Numbered from the stretch's first letter, positions 11,342-22,344 are shown. The stretch is DNA of 64,000 nt from Ceratothoa steindachneri (GCA_963969495.1 OZ018338.1:48780780-48844779); one strand, 5' to 3'. Numbers and translations: made by a program. The notes: generated by a model not told the origin, from the sequence alone.

Positions 11342-12977
11342 CGACGTAGAGTGGAACTTGCGGAAGCCACACTGTGTAGAAGACATGGCCTCCGCTGTCC
11401 AGGAAAAAGGCTAGTCTAACATTTACCAATTTCTCCATCAACTTATACACGCAAGAGGTTAGAGAGATTGGGCGGAAACCGGCCAGAGTAGAATGATCTC
11501 TCTCCGGTTTACGAAAGGCGAGCAGAGTAAAACATTCGCCAGGAATCCGGGAGGAGACCCTCCAGCCAGATCCTGTTGAACAAATCTAACAGAAAGGCCA
11601 TGCCTCGTTCACCCAGGTGTCGAAGCATGGCGTACGGGACATAGTCCGGACCATGGGCGGTGTCTGCGCACAAAGCAAGAGTGGAACGCAACTCACTCAC
11701 AGTAAACTTGTCGTTGAAGGGTTCTCCGCCTCTGGAGGTAAAGTCCAGTCGGCGGCCTTCCGCGACATCACGACGTGCATTGAATGCTGGCGGAGCAGCA
11801 TCTCGAATCCTTTTGACTCGCTTCCATACCTCTGCTAAAGGGATCTTTCCGTTAAGTGAAGACACGTATGCCCGCCAAGAAGAGCGGCGGGCGTGCTTTG
11901 AAATATACCGGAACCTAGCCCTAGCCCGACGAAATTCACTGACTGTGAAATCGTACGGGAGGCGCTTATAGCGCATGTAGGCATAACGCTTCTGTTTGAG
12001 GGCCGTCTCACACTCGGCAGGCAACCACGGCAGTGGTCAGCATGCAAAACGGTCAGACGGTCTGGAAATAGTAGTCAGGCCCGCGGCGATGAGGTTGCCG
12101 GAGAAGAACTCAACGGCCTTATCTACCGACCTAAACTCCTCGACTGAGATAGAGAATTGTCATTTCCTGAAATGCAGGCCACCGCACCCACGCCAATCAC
12201 CACAGGTGGGCTCTCAGGCGGCAGTTGCCCTGAAAATATTTGAATGGGAAAGTGATCACTACCAAGGGGGTCATCGACCACCTCCCAATCAAAATCAGGC
12301 TGTGCACCCAAAGAGCACAAAGATTGATCAAGGCAAGAAAATGAAGCGGTTCTCGGGAAGTGATGGGTAAACTCACCCACATTTAGGACACCCATCTCAA
12401 GCTCTTCGATTAGATCGGCAAGGACTTGTCCCTTGGGATTTATTGAATAGTCTCCCCAGAGAGGATGTCGGCCGTCCAGATCTCCAAGCAAGAGAAAGGG
12501 CCTCGGCAACCGTGCCCCGACGCGGCGGAAGTCCCCCGTGTCGACGTCAGCTGATGGTGGAATGTACGCAGAAATAACAGTATACCTCCCATCCAGGTAA
12601 ATTGCACAGCCACTGCCTGAAAGGAGGTATCTAAAGTAAAATGAACGGAGACATCATACTGGGTCAAACCACACATCCCCCAACCAGGCTCCCATCTCGT
12701 GGTGGTGGGGTCGCAAAACCCTTATACCCAGGGAGAGCGGGAAGGGGCACCTGCCTAGCATGGTCTCCTGCAGAAAAATAGCTAACGGGGAACGGGACGA
12801 GACGAGCCTCCGCGGCTCCTCCCAGTTGGCCCGGAGTCCACGGCAATTCCATTGCAGGAATATGCCCTCCAGCCCTAGCTCGGAGGAGACGCGGGGGCCC
12901 TCCTCGAACAGAAGACCCTCATGGAAATGGCCGTACGCTTCCCGGAGGCAGAACCCCGGGCGCTGTTGGCCGGACAA
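11342..12977 (-). pseudogene. LINE ORF2 relic: endonuclease and RT N-terminus
   Basis: The endonuclease starts at about 12860 with FLQWNCRGLRANWEE and FLQETMLG. It continues at 12509-12230 with PFLLLGDLDGRHPLWGD, SCLDQSLCSLG and GSDHFPI, i.e. the GDxNxxHxxW, SxxDxxL and SDH catalytic blocks. The linker and RT N-terminus are at 12024-11509: WRAYVSSLNGKIPL, then YAMLRHLGERGMAFLLDLFN. The sequence stops at the codons for HSTSD, just before the palm, and is fused to the RNase H tail. Several stops and frameshifts; not functional. Confidence 0.78.
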
Positions 12978-14206
12978 AGCGCTGTCGCATTCGAGAACTT
13001 ATTGGGGAAGGTTGGGCTCGCCATGCAAGTCTTTTCCTCCCTCTGCCTCGAAACCTTAGGCGGGCGTTGCGGCTGCCCCTCTTTTCGAGGATCCACCGTC
13101 TCCGAACCACCCAGCTCACCAATAGGCGTGGGCGAAGAGTTGAAACTCCTTTGTTGCTGTCCTCTTTCGGAGGATGGGGGGGGGGGGCGCTTTAGGAACC
13201 CACTGAAGATGGCCTGACGACCAACTTCAGGGGTGTTGCCTCCTGTGAGTCTAACCTGCAGAAGGGCTCCGAATGGGCGTGGAAACAACCGTGCTCGTTG
13301 GCCTGTATGGACCAGGAGCAGATTGTGTCTTTCTAAGCATTGAGGCATATGATGTCCCAGGCAGAGCTGAGCACGCCAGGACCAAGTCTTTAGCTTCACG
13401 GAATGAGAGTCGATCCTGGGCCTGAACGGCCAGGATTTCCTTCTCAAGGAGATACGCACCACATTGCTTCGAAGAAGCGGAGTGGCCACACACGATTTGG
13501 ACTTATCGTGTGTGGCCTTAGAGCAACATATACAGGTTTCGGGTAACCCCGACTTTGCACGTCGACAGGAATGATTAGTATGGCCGAAGCGTTGGCAGTA
13601 ATAGCACTTCCGCGGCAGTGGCACGAATGCCTTCACGCAGTAGCGGTACCAACCGGCATGCACCGACTCACGGAGCTTGTCACAGTCGAACATGATGAAG
13701 AGTGTAGGGGTGGGTCACGAGGCCCCTCCCTGTTTTCTCATCACACGCTCCACCTTGACCAGCTCTAAGGTGATGTCCTCTATGGAGTAGTCAACGAGTT
13801 CCCTCGCATAAACTACTCCTTTCACAAAGTTCATGGTAGAGTGCGGCGTCACACTATGTGTCTGAAAGGCACTAATCATTTCCGCCTCAGAGTTATTCGA
13901 CGCATTCGCCAAAAGGCTCCCATCCGAGAAACGGGTCACTTACAGCTCTCTACCAATCACACTAGCTAAAGCTCTCCTTTGATGGATCATGTTTCCTTTA
14001 GCCAACATGCTGCCATCAGTGGAGCGAATAACCAGGAAGCGTTTGAAGCCAGCGGGCTCGAAAACGCTGGGTGGTCTCTGAATGAGGGGCCCCGATGTAA
14101 TCGGGTCTCCGCTCTGCGCACTAGCACTTTTGGTCTTAGTCAGAGGCTCAGCACACAGGTGGGCAAAGGTGCCGATCTTGGCTTGGTTGCTTACCAAAGC
14201 CCCTAA
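12875..14206 (-). pseudogene. LINE ORF1 (gag-like) relic with zinc knuckles
   Basis: The N-terminal part is in one frame (14197-13940, containing GFKRFLVIRSTDGSMLAKGN) and shifts at about 13940 to MTRFSDGSLLANAS. A second shift near 13700 leads to a 272-residue open frame. In that frame residues 30-43 form a canonical CX2CX4HX4C knuckle (CYYCQRFGHTNHSC). Residues 54-68 form a CX2CX4HX5C variant (CICCSKATHDKSKSC). In the next frame CGHSASSKQCGAYLLEKEIL gives the third knuckle and the typical following helix. The C-terminus is Pro/Arg-rich. This is an RNA-binding ORF1 of I/Jockey type. Confidence 0.8.
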
Positions 14207-15446
14207 TCTTTTTTGTTTTGTTTTTCTTTTTAGGAGAAGAGGGTGGGGAATGAACCCGCTTATCCCCTTCGTCAGCTGGAGCCCCCAGCCAGATGGAACA
14301 GCCTCAGCAAGATCCTGGCAGTCGCAGGGGCACCGGTCAGAGGAGATCCCTCCCCTCCTTGTACTGCCTTGGAAACTGTAGCCATTTGAGGAGGACCTTG
14401 CATAGGGGTGGACTCAGGTTCGGTGCTTGGCGCAGAGCCCGGATTCCCTCTCATGGAAGGCCCTAACATGAGGCTGGAATGCCTCAAGGATCATGTCTAT
14501 CTCAGGGGGGGGGGGGGGGGGCTCCAGTTCCCCCCCCCCGCCCCAGAACATCACAGATCCCATTGTCAGGGCTGTCACAAGTCGAGTCTGGGGAGGCACA
14601 GGCCTTGACCCCTACAAGGTTCAATATTCTCGTCAGCAGGTCTTTTGAGGGAAGCAACTGATGGGGCCTGGCTTCCCTCTCCCCCCTAAGGGGGTTTGCC
14701 CTACCAAGCTGCTTCAATGGGGCGTGGTTGGCTATGGGCTCTCTGCTGGCTTGCTTGGCAGTCCCCTTGCAAAGTAAAGGGAGGGGGACTGCCGCTGGGA
14801 AGAGGGAGGTATCCAAAAGCACCTCCATACAAGGGGGTGAAGGAGATGAGTAAGCCTCCTCTCCAGTTAGAGAGATTTGGAGGGTCCCCTGGGAGAGCAA
14901 GGAGGGTGGGGGGGGGCACTCTATTTATCTTGTGGAGCTGCCCGAGGGTGGCTCAGACAATGGAAAAGGGGAAATTAAGGGTAGATTTTGGGGGTTATCA
15001 TCATTGGGCATGGTGACATCATTTTACAGGAAACAATCGCTCATCACCCCATGCAGTAGCCCACCCTGCAAGGGGTGCATACGGCGCTGGCAGAACCAGG
15101 TGCCACCATTCAAGGCCACCCCTCCCACCTGGTGGCCTGGCAGTCCCTCAGCATGGCCGCTCCACCTTGGACATGGCGTAAAATGTATAGTGTTTGAAAA
15201 TAGAAAGGAAGAGGTGATGAAGATGTGGGTGGGGATAAAGCAGGTTATTTAAAAATCCACCATCCCAAACCAGAGCTCAGGGGTGAGGGATCATTGTCCC
15301 TTACCCCCTCAGCCCCAATCCGGGATAGTTGGCTGAGAAGAAGGTAGAGAAGAATATAGAGGCCACCAGAGAAAGTTGTGGGAGAGGTTGTAGGGGAAGT
15401 GAGGAATTAGGGGAGAAATATAGGTTGTCTGAAAGGAGAAGAGACT

Positions 15447-15522
15447 AAGCTGGGGCCGGACAGGGCGCTGAGTCCCGTCAGCACAGTGGCCAGGAAGGCA
15501 AATCGCCACACCCCTTACAGGG
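15447..15522 (-). promoter_or_regulatory. Conserved 5' terminus of I-like LINE
   Basis: Same terminus as at 7094 and 48482, read on the minus strand from CCCTGTAAGGGG through GCTGACGGGACTCAGCG to CCGGCCCCAGCTT. About 1.2 kb separates it from ORF1 (14206) and appears to be the 5' untranslated region; it has G- and C-homopolymer runs and only spurious ORFs. Promoter role inferred. Confidence 0.5.
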
Positions 15523-15908
15523 TTTAAAGAATTGAATGGGTGGGGGAGAATTGGTGATTAGAATGTGTGTATAAAAAAAATTACTGCACTTATCTTAAGG
15601 GTATAGCGACCAAGGCATTAAATGCAAAGGGTTGGCTCTAAATCTTACATTTTAAGTTTTGAGGTGGTTTGATACAATATTATTATTTGACCAAATGACT
15701 ATTGTGCTTTCTATTTATTGGATTTCTACTTTGTCTGGCCTCATTATTTTCCCCCGGTGAGTTAATGTGCACTCATTTGAGAAAGGGCAAATTTCCCCAT
15801 TCTCAAAAGAGAAGGAATAAAGAAAAAAACCTTCACTAGGTACCTCTAATATGCTTCTCCACACAATCAATGCAAAGGAAATGTCAAGTCAAAAAATCAA
15901 ATACTCAC

Positions 15909-16074
15909 ATATGGTCAGCAGAGGTGAGTGTAAGTGCCTGTGCAAGCTGGGCCACAAGAGCTGGGTCCTGGCAAGCAAGATGCCTCTGGGCCTCTTCAGC
16001 AACACGTGGGTGAAAGAGTAAGGAACGTGACTGTTCTCCCACGAGAGCCGTGGGCAAAGGAAGCTCGGGCAGCA
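15909..16074 (-). CDS. Internal exon of an unidentified host gene
   Basis: A 166-bp open segment on the minus strand. The acceptor is TTGTAG ending at 16075, preceded by a T-rich tract; the donor GTGAGT is at 15908-15903. It opens in phase 1 and encodes LPELPLPTALVGEQSRS, LLFHPRVAEEAQRHLACQ, then DPALVAQLAQALTLTSADH, ending in phase 2. Alanine/leucine-rich helical sequence suggests an armadillo/HEAT-like scaffold protein, but the family is not recognised. It joins in phase to the exon at 1089-1198. No further upstream exon is obvious before the LINE/transposon nest at 17.2 kb. Confidence 0.68.
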
Positions 16075-17217
16075 CTACAATAAGAAAAACAATCATCTGA
16101 GTAAAACCAGGTAAATGCTAAATAATTACAGTTGTCCTGTTGTTTAGGCAATGAAATGGAATCATTAACCAGAACCACTACCTTAACAGACTAAGATGTG
16201 AATTTATACTATAATAACTACCAGCTATACTTTGTAGAAGATTAACACTTCTCTTACCCTTAAATCAAAAATAGATGAAACTAATGCAATATGAATCCTC
16301 AGCCCAGAAAATATAAAAATTAACAAATTCATTTCTTTTTCACAGAAGACATTTCAGATGCTACCCATAAAACAAGGATCTTTGCAAATTTAAATACACA
16401 ACTAATATTCCCATAACTTCTTTTTAATCATGAAACTTGAAGTAGGTAGCTCTCTTAATTTTTAACCTAGTTCCATTTTCTTCAGTGGCCTTCTAATAAT
16501 AGTTTTGCAAACTCATCCACCCCACAATGTCTCACATTAAAGTAAATAAATAAAATCTCTGACTAAATAAACATAGATCAGGAATTAACATCTGAGCTTC
16601 ACAAGGACAAATGAAGTTCAGGGTTTGCATCTAAGAATAGAGGTATAATTTTCATCTTTATTGATGTGCATGAAGTAGCTTCTAGAAATTATGACATAGA
16701 AGACAAATTTCAATGCACTTAAGTTTCATTTGGTAAAATTACGGTTTGTAATGCTGATGTACCTAGTAGCTATAATCATAAATGTTCAAAGGGTAAATGA
16801 ATTTGGATGTACCCCAAATTTTCTTTTCCTCTGCAATAGCTAGGATTAAATTTTTAAGATATGCAATTTGAGTGTCATTCTGTGGCAATCATATTTCAAT
16901 TGCTTTAAAGAGGGGTTAGGTGAATTCATAGTTTATCAAAATTTTATCATTGTAAAGGTTTGAATTGGCCCATTTGTTCTCTTTTTTAAATTATAAATAC
17001 ATTGTCCTATGATTAAAAATGTATGAATGGGGTTCACCTAGATAAGCCACTGTGGCTTTTAGTGAAGCAGGGATTTTTTTTCTTTTCACTACAAAGTAAG
17101 ATTAATTTTTTACATAGAAATTTAATGAAATTTTAAATTTATATTTTTTCTGCTGACTGATGATGAAGTTACTTTATGGTTACCAAACACTATATGGTGC
17201 ATGGGGATTTTAAAAGC
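16075..17217. other. AT-rich sequence, probably intron
   Basis: Unique-looking AT-rich sequence upstream of the 15909-16074 exon. No TIR pair, LINE motif or exon was recognised. It ends at the 3' terminus of the old CR1-like LINE. Confidence 0.4.
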
Positions 17218-17289
17218 ACATTAGAACATAAAGAAAGGCAGCGAAAGGTTACTCAATAGCTTATACAAGGCTGGTCCTGTTCCTATCGC
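17218..17289 (-). mobile_element. Old CR1-like LINE, 3'-terminal segment (piece 1 of 3)
   Basis: It aligns with the 3' end of the young CR1-like LINE at 22091-22160: AGAACATAAAGAAAGG on the left and GGTCCTGTTCC on the right correspond to AGAACATAAGAAAAG and GCTCCTGTTCC. Interrupted by the hAT-type MITE at 17290. Confidence 0.6.
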
Positions 17290-17705
17290 CATAGGTGGGA
17301 GTTGTCGCAATAATGATATCGGGTTATCGGTTATCCGATATTTTTTTCCTGCATTATCGGTTCAGCAGTATCATGGATACTTTTGTTTCAAAACTAGCGA
17401 TAATCGATAATTTCAGTTTTTGGTTCCAGTTTAGCACAGGGGCGAGAAGCGCATGCCTTGGAGGCAGTAATAGGATCCTCAAAACCTATGAGGGAGATGG
17501 AGGGCCCAGCAGGTAAGAAACTAAGAAACAGTATTCAAATATTCTTACTATTGTATAATAAAATAACGCTATATATAGTTAATAATCAATATTGTATTAT
17601 AATTTTGGATTTATCAATTTATTGGTTATCACCTTATTGGGTGATCCATTTATCGCCAGTTATCGATTATCGTAATACATTTTTTCATTATCGCACCCAC
17701 TTATG
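17290..17705. mobile_element. hAT-type MITE, 416 bp, with 8-bp TSD
   Basis: Flanked by the direct repeat CCTATCGC (17282-17289 and 17706-17713). The termini are CATAGGTGGG and, in inverse, CATAAGTGGG. Beyond them the arms remain related, rich in TTATCGGTTATCCGAT and TTATCGATTATCG motifs. An 8-bp TSD and CA..TG-type ends fit hAT. The centre (about 17440-17515) is a GC-richer, coding-looking stretch that ends in CAG followed by GTAAG. The element sits inside an old CR1-like LINE that continues on both sides. Confidence 0.78.
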
Positions 17706-17713
17706 CCTATCGC

Positions 17714-17848
17714 CAAGTTCACTCACACCTAGCATCTGCATCCATAAATCTATTCTTAAATTTCCCCATGGATTTGTAAACTAATCTCTCTTCTAAAGTT
17801 TCAAGCTTAAACCCATTTCTACATGTCTTATCCTCTTCTTTAAATATA
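17714..17848 (-). mobile_element. Old CR1-like LINE, RT C-terminal segment (piece 2 of 3)
   Basis: Matches 22360-22560 of the young copy: TAAATCTATTCTTAAA, GATTTGTAAACTAAT and CAAGCTTAAACCCAT. It breaks off at TATA (17845-17848), where the 4.2-kb DNA transposon begins. Confidence 0.75.
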
Positions 17849-18145
17849 GGGTCATTCCACGATTTTCCGGGCCTAACTCCAATTTGGCTCATATTTGGTA
17901 GATTTAAAGACCTTACTGAGGCAAGTAAAAAGATATAGGTCTTAATATTCTAGGTTGCACCATTCATGAGCTACAACACCATGAAGTTTGCCCCCGGAGG
18001 TCATTTTCAGGGGGTACTGCCTTTGGTCAGCAGTCAATATCTCTGCTCTTTGACAACCTAGAGATAACATTCTAAAGCTGATGGAGAGCTCTAAAAAGAA
18101 TATGTTGACCTTTGACCTTGTAACAAAAAACAGTATACTACAATT
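17849..18145 (+). repeat. Left long TIR of the DNA transposon
   Basis: Pairs with 21780-22090. Matching blocks include CCAATTTGGCTCATATTTGG, GGTCTTAATATTCTAG, AGGTCATTTTCAGG and TGACCTTTGACCT. Indels make the two arms unequal. Confidence 0.75.
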
Positions 18146-18928
18146 TTTATTCTAAAGATTGTATTTTTTAGGTATAAGTTTCCATCTGCAACAAGTTTTA
18201 TGTTGTGATTTAATATGGTTAGGGCAGGGTACCCACTTGAATCCCCCCCCCTCCACTCAATTTTAGGAAATTTAATGGAATACCATATATGTATCACACC
18301 ACAGGGCTATTTGAAACAAACTGGACTAAATGGAACATGTTTTTGTTACAGTTTTTAAATGTTATTTTTCAACCTTTATACCTAAAATCTATTTATGTAT
18401 AACAAATATACTATTTCATAAAAAAAACATGATTAACTTTTTAATTATGAACAAGATAAAGAGTCAATTTTGCTTTTTACATAAAATGTTTGTACAAACA
18501 ATCATATTTGCTAACAAGATCTCTTCCACTTCAAGAATGAATTAAAGAAAAGGGGCCAAATCCAAGAAAAAAACACTACAGTCATAAAGTGAGTTATGTA
18601 AAATTATTAATTACTTAGTTTTGAAATTATAATAACTATGCCATGAAGAGGTAGACTTGTGAAATTCCGACTTCAAAATAAATAATTTAAAAGAAAATTC
18701 CCTCTCCATTAAAGGTCACAAACTATTCAATATTATCGCTAAAATTTAAAGTTCCTGTAGACAAATGACTCAAAAAGATTCCAGATGAACCAGAAGTATC
18801 TGGTTACACACAAAGTAGAAAATCACCATCTAACTCCCTGATAGACAAATGTAAAAAATTTGTGGGTCTGGTCAAAAAATTCTAACTTAGGAAGATTTTG
18901 ACTTGGTTTTCTTTTATATTTTCAGATT

Positions 18929-21150
18929 ATGGACCCTACGAGGAACCTAAATGTTGCAAGGCATAAGAAGAGAGGGGAGGGGTATAAGAAACATACAAAA
19001 ATATTTAATCAACAAGAATATGGAGTTGAATCAGAGTGAAAACCAAAAGGCCTGTACTGGATGTCTAAAAGAACTTAAAAAACCTGAACCCCCACAAACT
19101 CAAGGATCCCTCAAACAATAGTAGTCCCAAAACATCCTCTGGAGAAGTCTAGTGAGGATAATGCGATAATGGAAATTGAATTCACTTCAGTAAATAAAGG
19201 CACTGGCAAGTTTTGATGTAACTCTTTAAAAAAAAAAATCAAGATTATCAGGTCTTTGAGTTCAGAAGAAGATGAGAAAAATTACCCAAACTGTAAAGAG
19301 GAACTTGGAGCTGGCATTAGACCGTTAGCAATTCAGATGACTGGGTCTGTCATGATAATGCAGCTTAAGGAGAAATTTCAAGAAACTACAAGCTGCAGTG
19401 AACAACTGATGATCCTTACAATCCTTCCCAAGACTTGGGCTAGAATGTGAATTATGGAAGAATTTGGCTGTTCCCAATATATGGAGATTGCCCAAAATGT
19501 CCTGGTGCTGAGAAGGTAAAAGACATCCTAACCACAATTTTCAATAGAAATGGAGTGGATGAGGTGGAATTTAAGCAGTGGACATCAACGGACAGATCGA
19601 CTCTTGAAACAAAGAAACCGTCTGCGGATGACTTCATTGCAAGTTTCAGTGACAAACTCCAATTCCTTCTCAAACACAATTTCCTTGCAAAGACCCAAAT
19701 AAAGTACTATCAGCAGCTGAAAGAAAAGCATGGAGGAGAGTCCTTGGTAGTGATATATTTCTAAAAGGATGAAGTTGTCCATCACCAAAGTTTCGGGGTA
19801 ATTTCTTATTGCAACACTCACAACATCATCGCTGTATTCCTGTTTCACAGACATTGAATTCATGAAGATGTTGCATGGTACCGTGAGAAAGATCTTCTAT
19901 TTCAGTGATGGCTGTGCTGCGCAGTATAGCAAGAATTTTCTCAACCTTGGACACCATAGACAAGACTTTGGTGTGGAAGAAGAGTGGCACTTTTTTTGCT
20001 ACAGTCATGGGAAAAGTCTGAGTGACAGTGTTGGAGGTTCCATAAAGCACCTTGCAGCAAGGAAGAACCTTCAAATTACTGATGACCAAGGTCCAATCCT
20101 CACTCCACGGGCATTATACAATTTTGCGGCCTTAAAGTCTTCCCTATGTCACATTTACCTTCACGACAGAAAAGCATGACAAGGATAAGGAAGGATTGGA
20201 AAACTGCATACAAAATGCAGGAACGATTCCAGGTGAGTCATCAATTTATTCAAACTCATTTATTTCCATAGTATAGAATTACTGATGGTGAAGTGATTGA
20301 AGAAAGAGGGCCTGATAACATGGATAGGAAAACAGCAGTGGTTTTAGAACTGAACTGTTCACCATCTAAAGAGCAGGGATAGCACAAAAAACTCAAATAA
20401 TTTAGGCTTTTCCTCTCAATTTTATCAACAATTTTTTCTTCAATTACTACTGTGAATAAGATTTTTTTCATTTAAAGAGTTGCACATTTTTTTTTCCGCC
20501 AAAAGGAATCTATAATTTGTACTAAAATTAGGTCTATTCGTTATACTGTGCGAAATACTATAAAAGAAAAATATAAATAGCAATTCTAAATATCCTAATA
20601 TACCTACCTATTTGACTAAAATTTATAAAGAAAAAAACTATCACTTAGTATACTTCATATGTATGAGTAAAACACCAAGTGGGGTTATTTACAAATCCTG
20701 AAAGACTAAAACAATCTTTTGTTCTTTCCCAGGTACTCAGAAATTCCATGTCATTCATCCCATGAATGATGAAATCATGGAATTGAAGGAATACTCATGC
20801 TCCACTATTTCTTGAAATGAAAGGGTAACTGCTGTAGAACAGAAAACCAAAAAAATACCAATGACTCCTCTGAAAGGGTGCTGCATTGCAATATATGAGA
20901 AGGACTGGTATCTGGCCTGTATTACTAGAATTGATACAGACGCCAATGAAGTATGTCTCAACTTCTTGGAGCCACAAGGACCAGCACTATCATTTGTTTC
21001 CATCAAAAACTGGATGAATTTGTTGATGTAATAGACATTTTGCGTGATGTGAGCCCAACAACATACACAGGTCATACTTATGTGTTGAAAAGTGGAGATA
21101 CGGCAATAGCTACAGGGTTTTTGAAAAAAAATGGTCCTTGTAATCCATGA
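18929..21150 (+). pseudogene. Degenerate transposase-like gene with one clear intron
   Basis: A possible acceptor (ATTTTCAG at 18925) precedes ATG at 18929 (MDPTRNLNVARHKKRGEG). Further blocks: LKEKFQETTSCSEQLMILT (about 19355), IMEEFGCSQYM (19452), VDEVEFKQWTSTDRSTLET (19555), FYFSDGCAAQYSKNF (19898) and EEEWHFFCYSHGK (19978). After a 500-bp intron with perfect GT/AG ends come GTQKFHVIHPMNDEI and WYLACITRIDTDANEVCLNF, then GHTYVLKSGDTA before the stop at 21148. Stops, frameshifts and an internal deletion near 19763 kill it. I recognise this domain order as a protein repeated in many invertebrate genomes. The FSDG aspartate may be one of a DDE triad, but superfamily and chemistry are uncertain. 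Confidence 0.68.
20233..20732 (+). other. Intron within the transposase-like gene
   Basis: The donor is CCAG|GTGAGT at 20232/20233 and the acceptor TTCTTTCCCAG ends at 20732. Removing it joins phase 1 codons to give AGTIPGTQKFHVIHP, a continuous stretch that agrees with the remembered family. The intron itself is AT-rich and full of stops. Confidence 0.8.
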
Positions 21151-21267
21151 ATTTAATTAACCTGAATCTGGCATAGTTGTGTTTGAAATTTATTTCATTT
21201 TTTTTACAAAAAATGGTGTAGTGTTCAAACCATATTAAATCACAATATAAAACTTGTTGCATATTAA

Positions 21268-21271
<4 letters not shown>

Positions 21272-21354
<83 letters not shown>
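21272..21354. repeat. (AT)n microsatellite, left flank of palindrome
   Basis: An uninterrupted AT run of about 41 units ending 3 bp before the left palindrome arm. Confidence 0.97.
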
Positions 21355-21356
<2 letters not shown>

Positions 21357-21357
21357 A

Positions 21358-21617
21358 TTAAACAACATTGAAAGAGAAAACGGAATAATTTTTCCTTGCA
21401 GTAATATTTTTATTAGCTTTTTCAGAAAGATCTGTGCAGGGAAGCGATTTGTAGCATAGTGTACTAACGGCATACTTTTAACTGTGATCAAAGCGGTGCT
21501 CACTGCCTCAGTGTGCCTGGTTCGAATCGCTTCCCTGCACAGATTTTTCCGAAAAAGGTAATAAAAATATTACTGTAAGGAAAAATTATTCCATTTTCTC
21601 TTTCAATGTGGTTTAAG
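21358..21617. repeat. Long palindrome with about 92-bp arms
   Basis: Bases 21358-21448 pair with 21525-21617 at roughly 90% identity, for example GGAATAATTTTTCCTT against AAGGAAAAATTATTCC, and CTGTGCAGGGAAGCGATT against its complement. The 75-bp loop contains a B-box-like GGTTCGAATC overlapping the right arm and an A-box-like TAGCATAGTG. I could not fold a real tRNA from it. (AT)n tracts flank both arms and can extend the stem. Confidence 0.9.
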
Positions 21618-21650
21618 GGATTCATTTTCATCATTCTCTCGTGCTACTTT

Positions 21651-21755
<105 letters not shown>

Positions 21756-21779
21756 AAAAAAATGAATATACTATTTTTT

Positions 21780-22090
21780 GTTACCAGGTCAAAGGTCAGC
21801 ATACTTTTTTTTCTTGATTTACACAGAAAAGGTCATTTAAGCAAAGTTGTAGGGCTCTCCAACAGTTACCAATAAAGAACAAAGCATATTGAAGCTGACC
21901 TCCCTTTTATTTAATTGATGAGATCAGTTTAGTTGGGGTGTATCTCAGTAGTCAAGCAGTCTCCTGAAAATGACCTATAGGGTAAAACTAGAATATTAAG
22001 ACCATTTTACTTGCCTACCAAATATGAGCCAAATTGGATATGGGTCTGGAAAATCAACCCTTTTGGGGTTGAATTGACATGTAATGACCC
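21780..22090 (-). repeat. Right long TIR of the DNA transposon
   Basis: The inverted partner of 17849-18145. Relative to the left arm it holds an extra segment (about 21874-21940) that recurs at 25686-25772. Confidence 0.75.
21874..21940 (+). repeat. Dispersed repeat, copy 1
   Basis: Contains ACAAAGCATATTGAAGCTG and TTAATTGATGAGATCAGTTT, then TAGTTGGGG. The same blocks in the same order and orientation are at 25686-25772, where a short GC-rich piece separates them. Confidence 0.8.
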
Positions 22091-22344
22091 TATAAGAACA
22101 TAAGAAAAGAAGGAGACTGGAAAAGACCATTCATGGCCTACACTTGGCAGCTCCTGTTCCAGTCAACACACAAGAGATTTCTTACCAGAGAAAAGTCATC
22201 AACATTGTCACCCTTTACAGGAGTTCGTCAGATCTAATCTACAATATACATAAAATGCATCCAGAGGATTATGTCCATTCATGCAACCGCAAAATATAAT
22301 CTCCCCACTCCTTAGAAAAATATATACATATGTACATAAAAAAG

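Larger units (their letters stand above)
10714..15522 (-). mobile_element. I-like LINE copy, minus strand, both ends present, internally deleted
   Basis: The 3' terminus is at about 10714 (family core CATCTGGCGACGGCC at 10721), with poly(T) on the plus strand at 10706-10713, i.e. a poly(A) tail. The 5' terminus CCCTGTAAGGGG is near 15522. Between them: ORF1, endonuclease, RT N-terminus, then an abrupt join at about 11341 to the RNase H C-terminus. The RT palm and most of the RNase H are missing, about 2 kb relative to the 43.0-48.5 kb copy. It converges tail-to-tail with the plus-strand copy at 10705. Confidence 0.85.
1199..15908 (-). other. Inferred 14.7-kb intron packed with transposable elements
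   Basis: The interval between the two phase-matched minus-strand exons. On the minus strand it begins GTGAGT at 15908 and ends AG at 1199. It contains a mariner relic, an old I-like LINE fragment, (AT)n and a long palindrome, a TTAA MITE and two converging I-like LINE copies. That the exons are consecutive is inferred from phase only. Confidence 0.5.

Noticed and set aside
13000..15250. Many plus- and minus-strand ORFs of 60-130 codons in the GC-rich 5' region of LINE copies (also 47282-48278)
   Set aside because: Overlapping shadows in GC-rich untranslated DNA with G/C homopolymers; not conserved in frame between the 15-kb and 48-kb copies.
21449..21532. tRNA gene suggested by GGTTCGAATC
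   Set aside because: The B-box overlaps the palindrome arm. I could not form a 7-bp acceptor stem, anticodon stem and T-stem together, so I only note it as tRNA-like.
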